Assembly (NCBI GenBank): GCA_027018975.1
Contig: JALUXN010000289.1
Span: forward strand, 1-6,288
From: Mariprofundaceae bacterium
GTDB lineage: Bacteria; Pseudomonadota; Zetaproteobacteria; Mariprofundales; Mariprofundaceae
Direction: 5' to 3'
DNA length: 6,288 nt
Made by a program: the position numbers and the translations under genes. The notes below the pieces were generated by a model. The model saw only the letters and a program-made list of their open reading frames with translations. It did no database searches and had not been told where the DNA came from. Of this stretch, positions 6,039 through 6,288 are shown piece by piece; position 1 is the first letter of the stretch, and the number at the start of each line of letters is the position of its first letter.

Positions 6039-6288
6039 AGCACCTCCCGGCAGCCGAAAACCCTTGAGCGTCAGTAATTGGGCGGGAATACCCACGCTCA
6101 GGCAATCGCCATCCACTTTTTCAAACCAGACGGGAATCTCCTGCTGCATATCAAAAATATCGGGGGTGATCGTCGATTCATCCCAGCCGATGTGACCGGC
6201 CTGTCTGCTTTTGATGAGACCTTCATATTTATTCCAACTTTTATCGACAATGACAGGGTGATTCCACAAGCCTGCACGCTCCAGATCA
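6039..6288 (-). CDS. Open in-frame region upstream of yaiI, unidentified, running off the right edge
   Basis: 83 codons continuous with the yaiI frame and without a stop reach the right edge. The other two minus-strand frames contain stops, one of them several. The translation is protein-like, with acidic and aromatic residues in a mixed pattern: 'LERAGLWNHPVIVDKSW' near the edge, 'HIGWDESTITPDIFDM' in the middle and 'IPVWFEKVDGDCLSVGIPA' then 'LLTLKGFRLPGG' just before the yaiI start. About half the third positions are G or C (45 of 83), lower than the left operon appears and similar by eye to yaiI. I do not recognise the family. It may be the C-terminal part of an upstream gene whose product is fused to YaiI, an N-terminal extension starting at TTG 6269 (77 residues), or a chance-open leader. 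Because no stop intervenes, if it is translated in this frame it must read through into YaiI. Confidence 0.4.
6041..6048 (-). promoter_or_regulatory. Shine-Dalgarno for yaiI
   Basis: GGGAGGTG on the minus strand; the GGAGG core is 4 nt from ATG 6038. It supports independent initiation of the normal-length protein even though the frame continues upstream. Confidence 0.7.

Overview
This 6.3 kb window is a GC-rich, densely packed bacterial chromosome segment (roughly 60% GC by eye). It shows no RNA genes, CRISPR array or mobile element. The gene content (a YbiB/TrpD2 protein, a YajL/DJ-1 protein, a proteobacterial-type HIT protein, and a YaiI/DUF188 protein) suggests a proteobacterium, most likely a gammaproteobacterium. 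I cannot name the genus.

Layout. Positions 3326 to 1 hold a minus-strand operon read right to left: a class I glutamine amidotransferase-like protein (GTG start), a group II PLP-dependent amino-acid decarboxylase, and an ATP-grasp ligase-like protein with an N-terminal helical region. The first two genes overlap by one base. The ATP-grasp gene starts 16 nt after the decarboxylase stop and runs off the left edge. A 39-bp divergent gap (3327-3365) separates this operon from a plus-strand operon: ybiB-like, yajL/DJ-1-like (4-bp overlap), then a 57-residue predicted lipoprotein with a His/Asp/Glu-rich tail. A 43-bp convergent gap (5139-5181) leads to a second minus-strand pair: a YaiI/DUF188 gene overlapping a HIT-family gene at TGATG. 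Upstream of yaiI, the same reading frame stays open to the right edge, so yaiI may be fused to an unidentified upstream domain.

How the genes may work together. The left operon is the most interesting part. An amino-acid decarboxylase makes an amine. ATP-grasp enzymes typically ligate a carboxylate to an amine. Class I amidotransferase-like proteins either supply ammonia or hydrolyse gamma-glutamyl amides. With tight translational coupling, this trio looks like a small-molecule pathway around an amine conjugate of unknown identity. This is an inference from families and layout, not a demonstrated pathway. The remaining genes look like housekeeping or stress functions: nucleic-acid binding (YbiB), redox or protein-repair chaperone (YajL), nucleotide hydrolysis (HIT) and a conserved PIN-like protein (YaiI).
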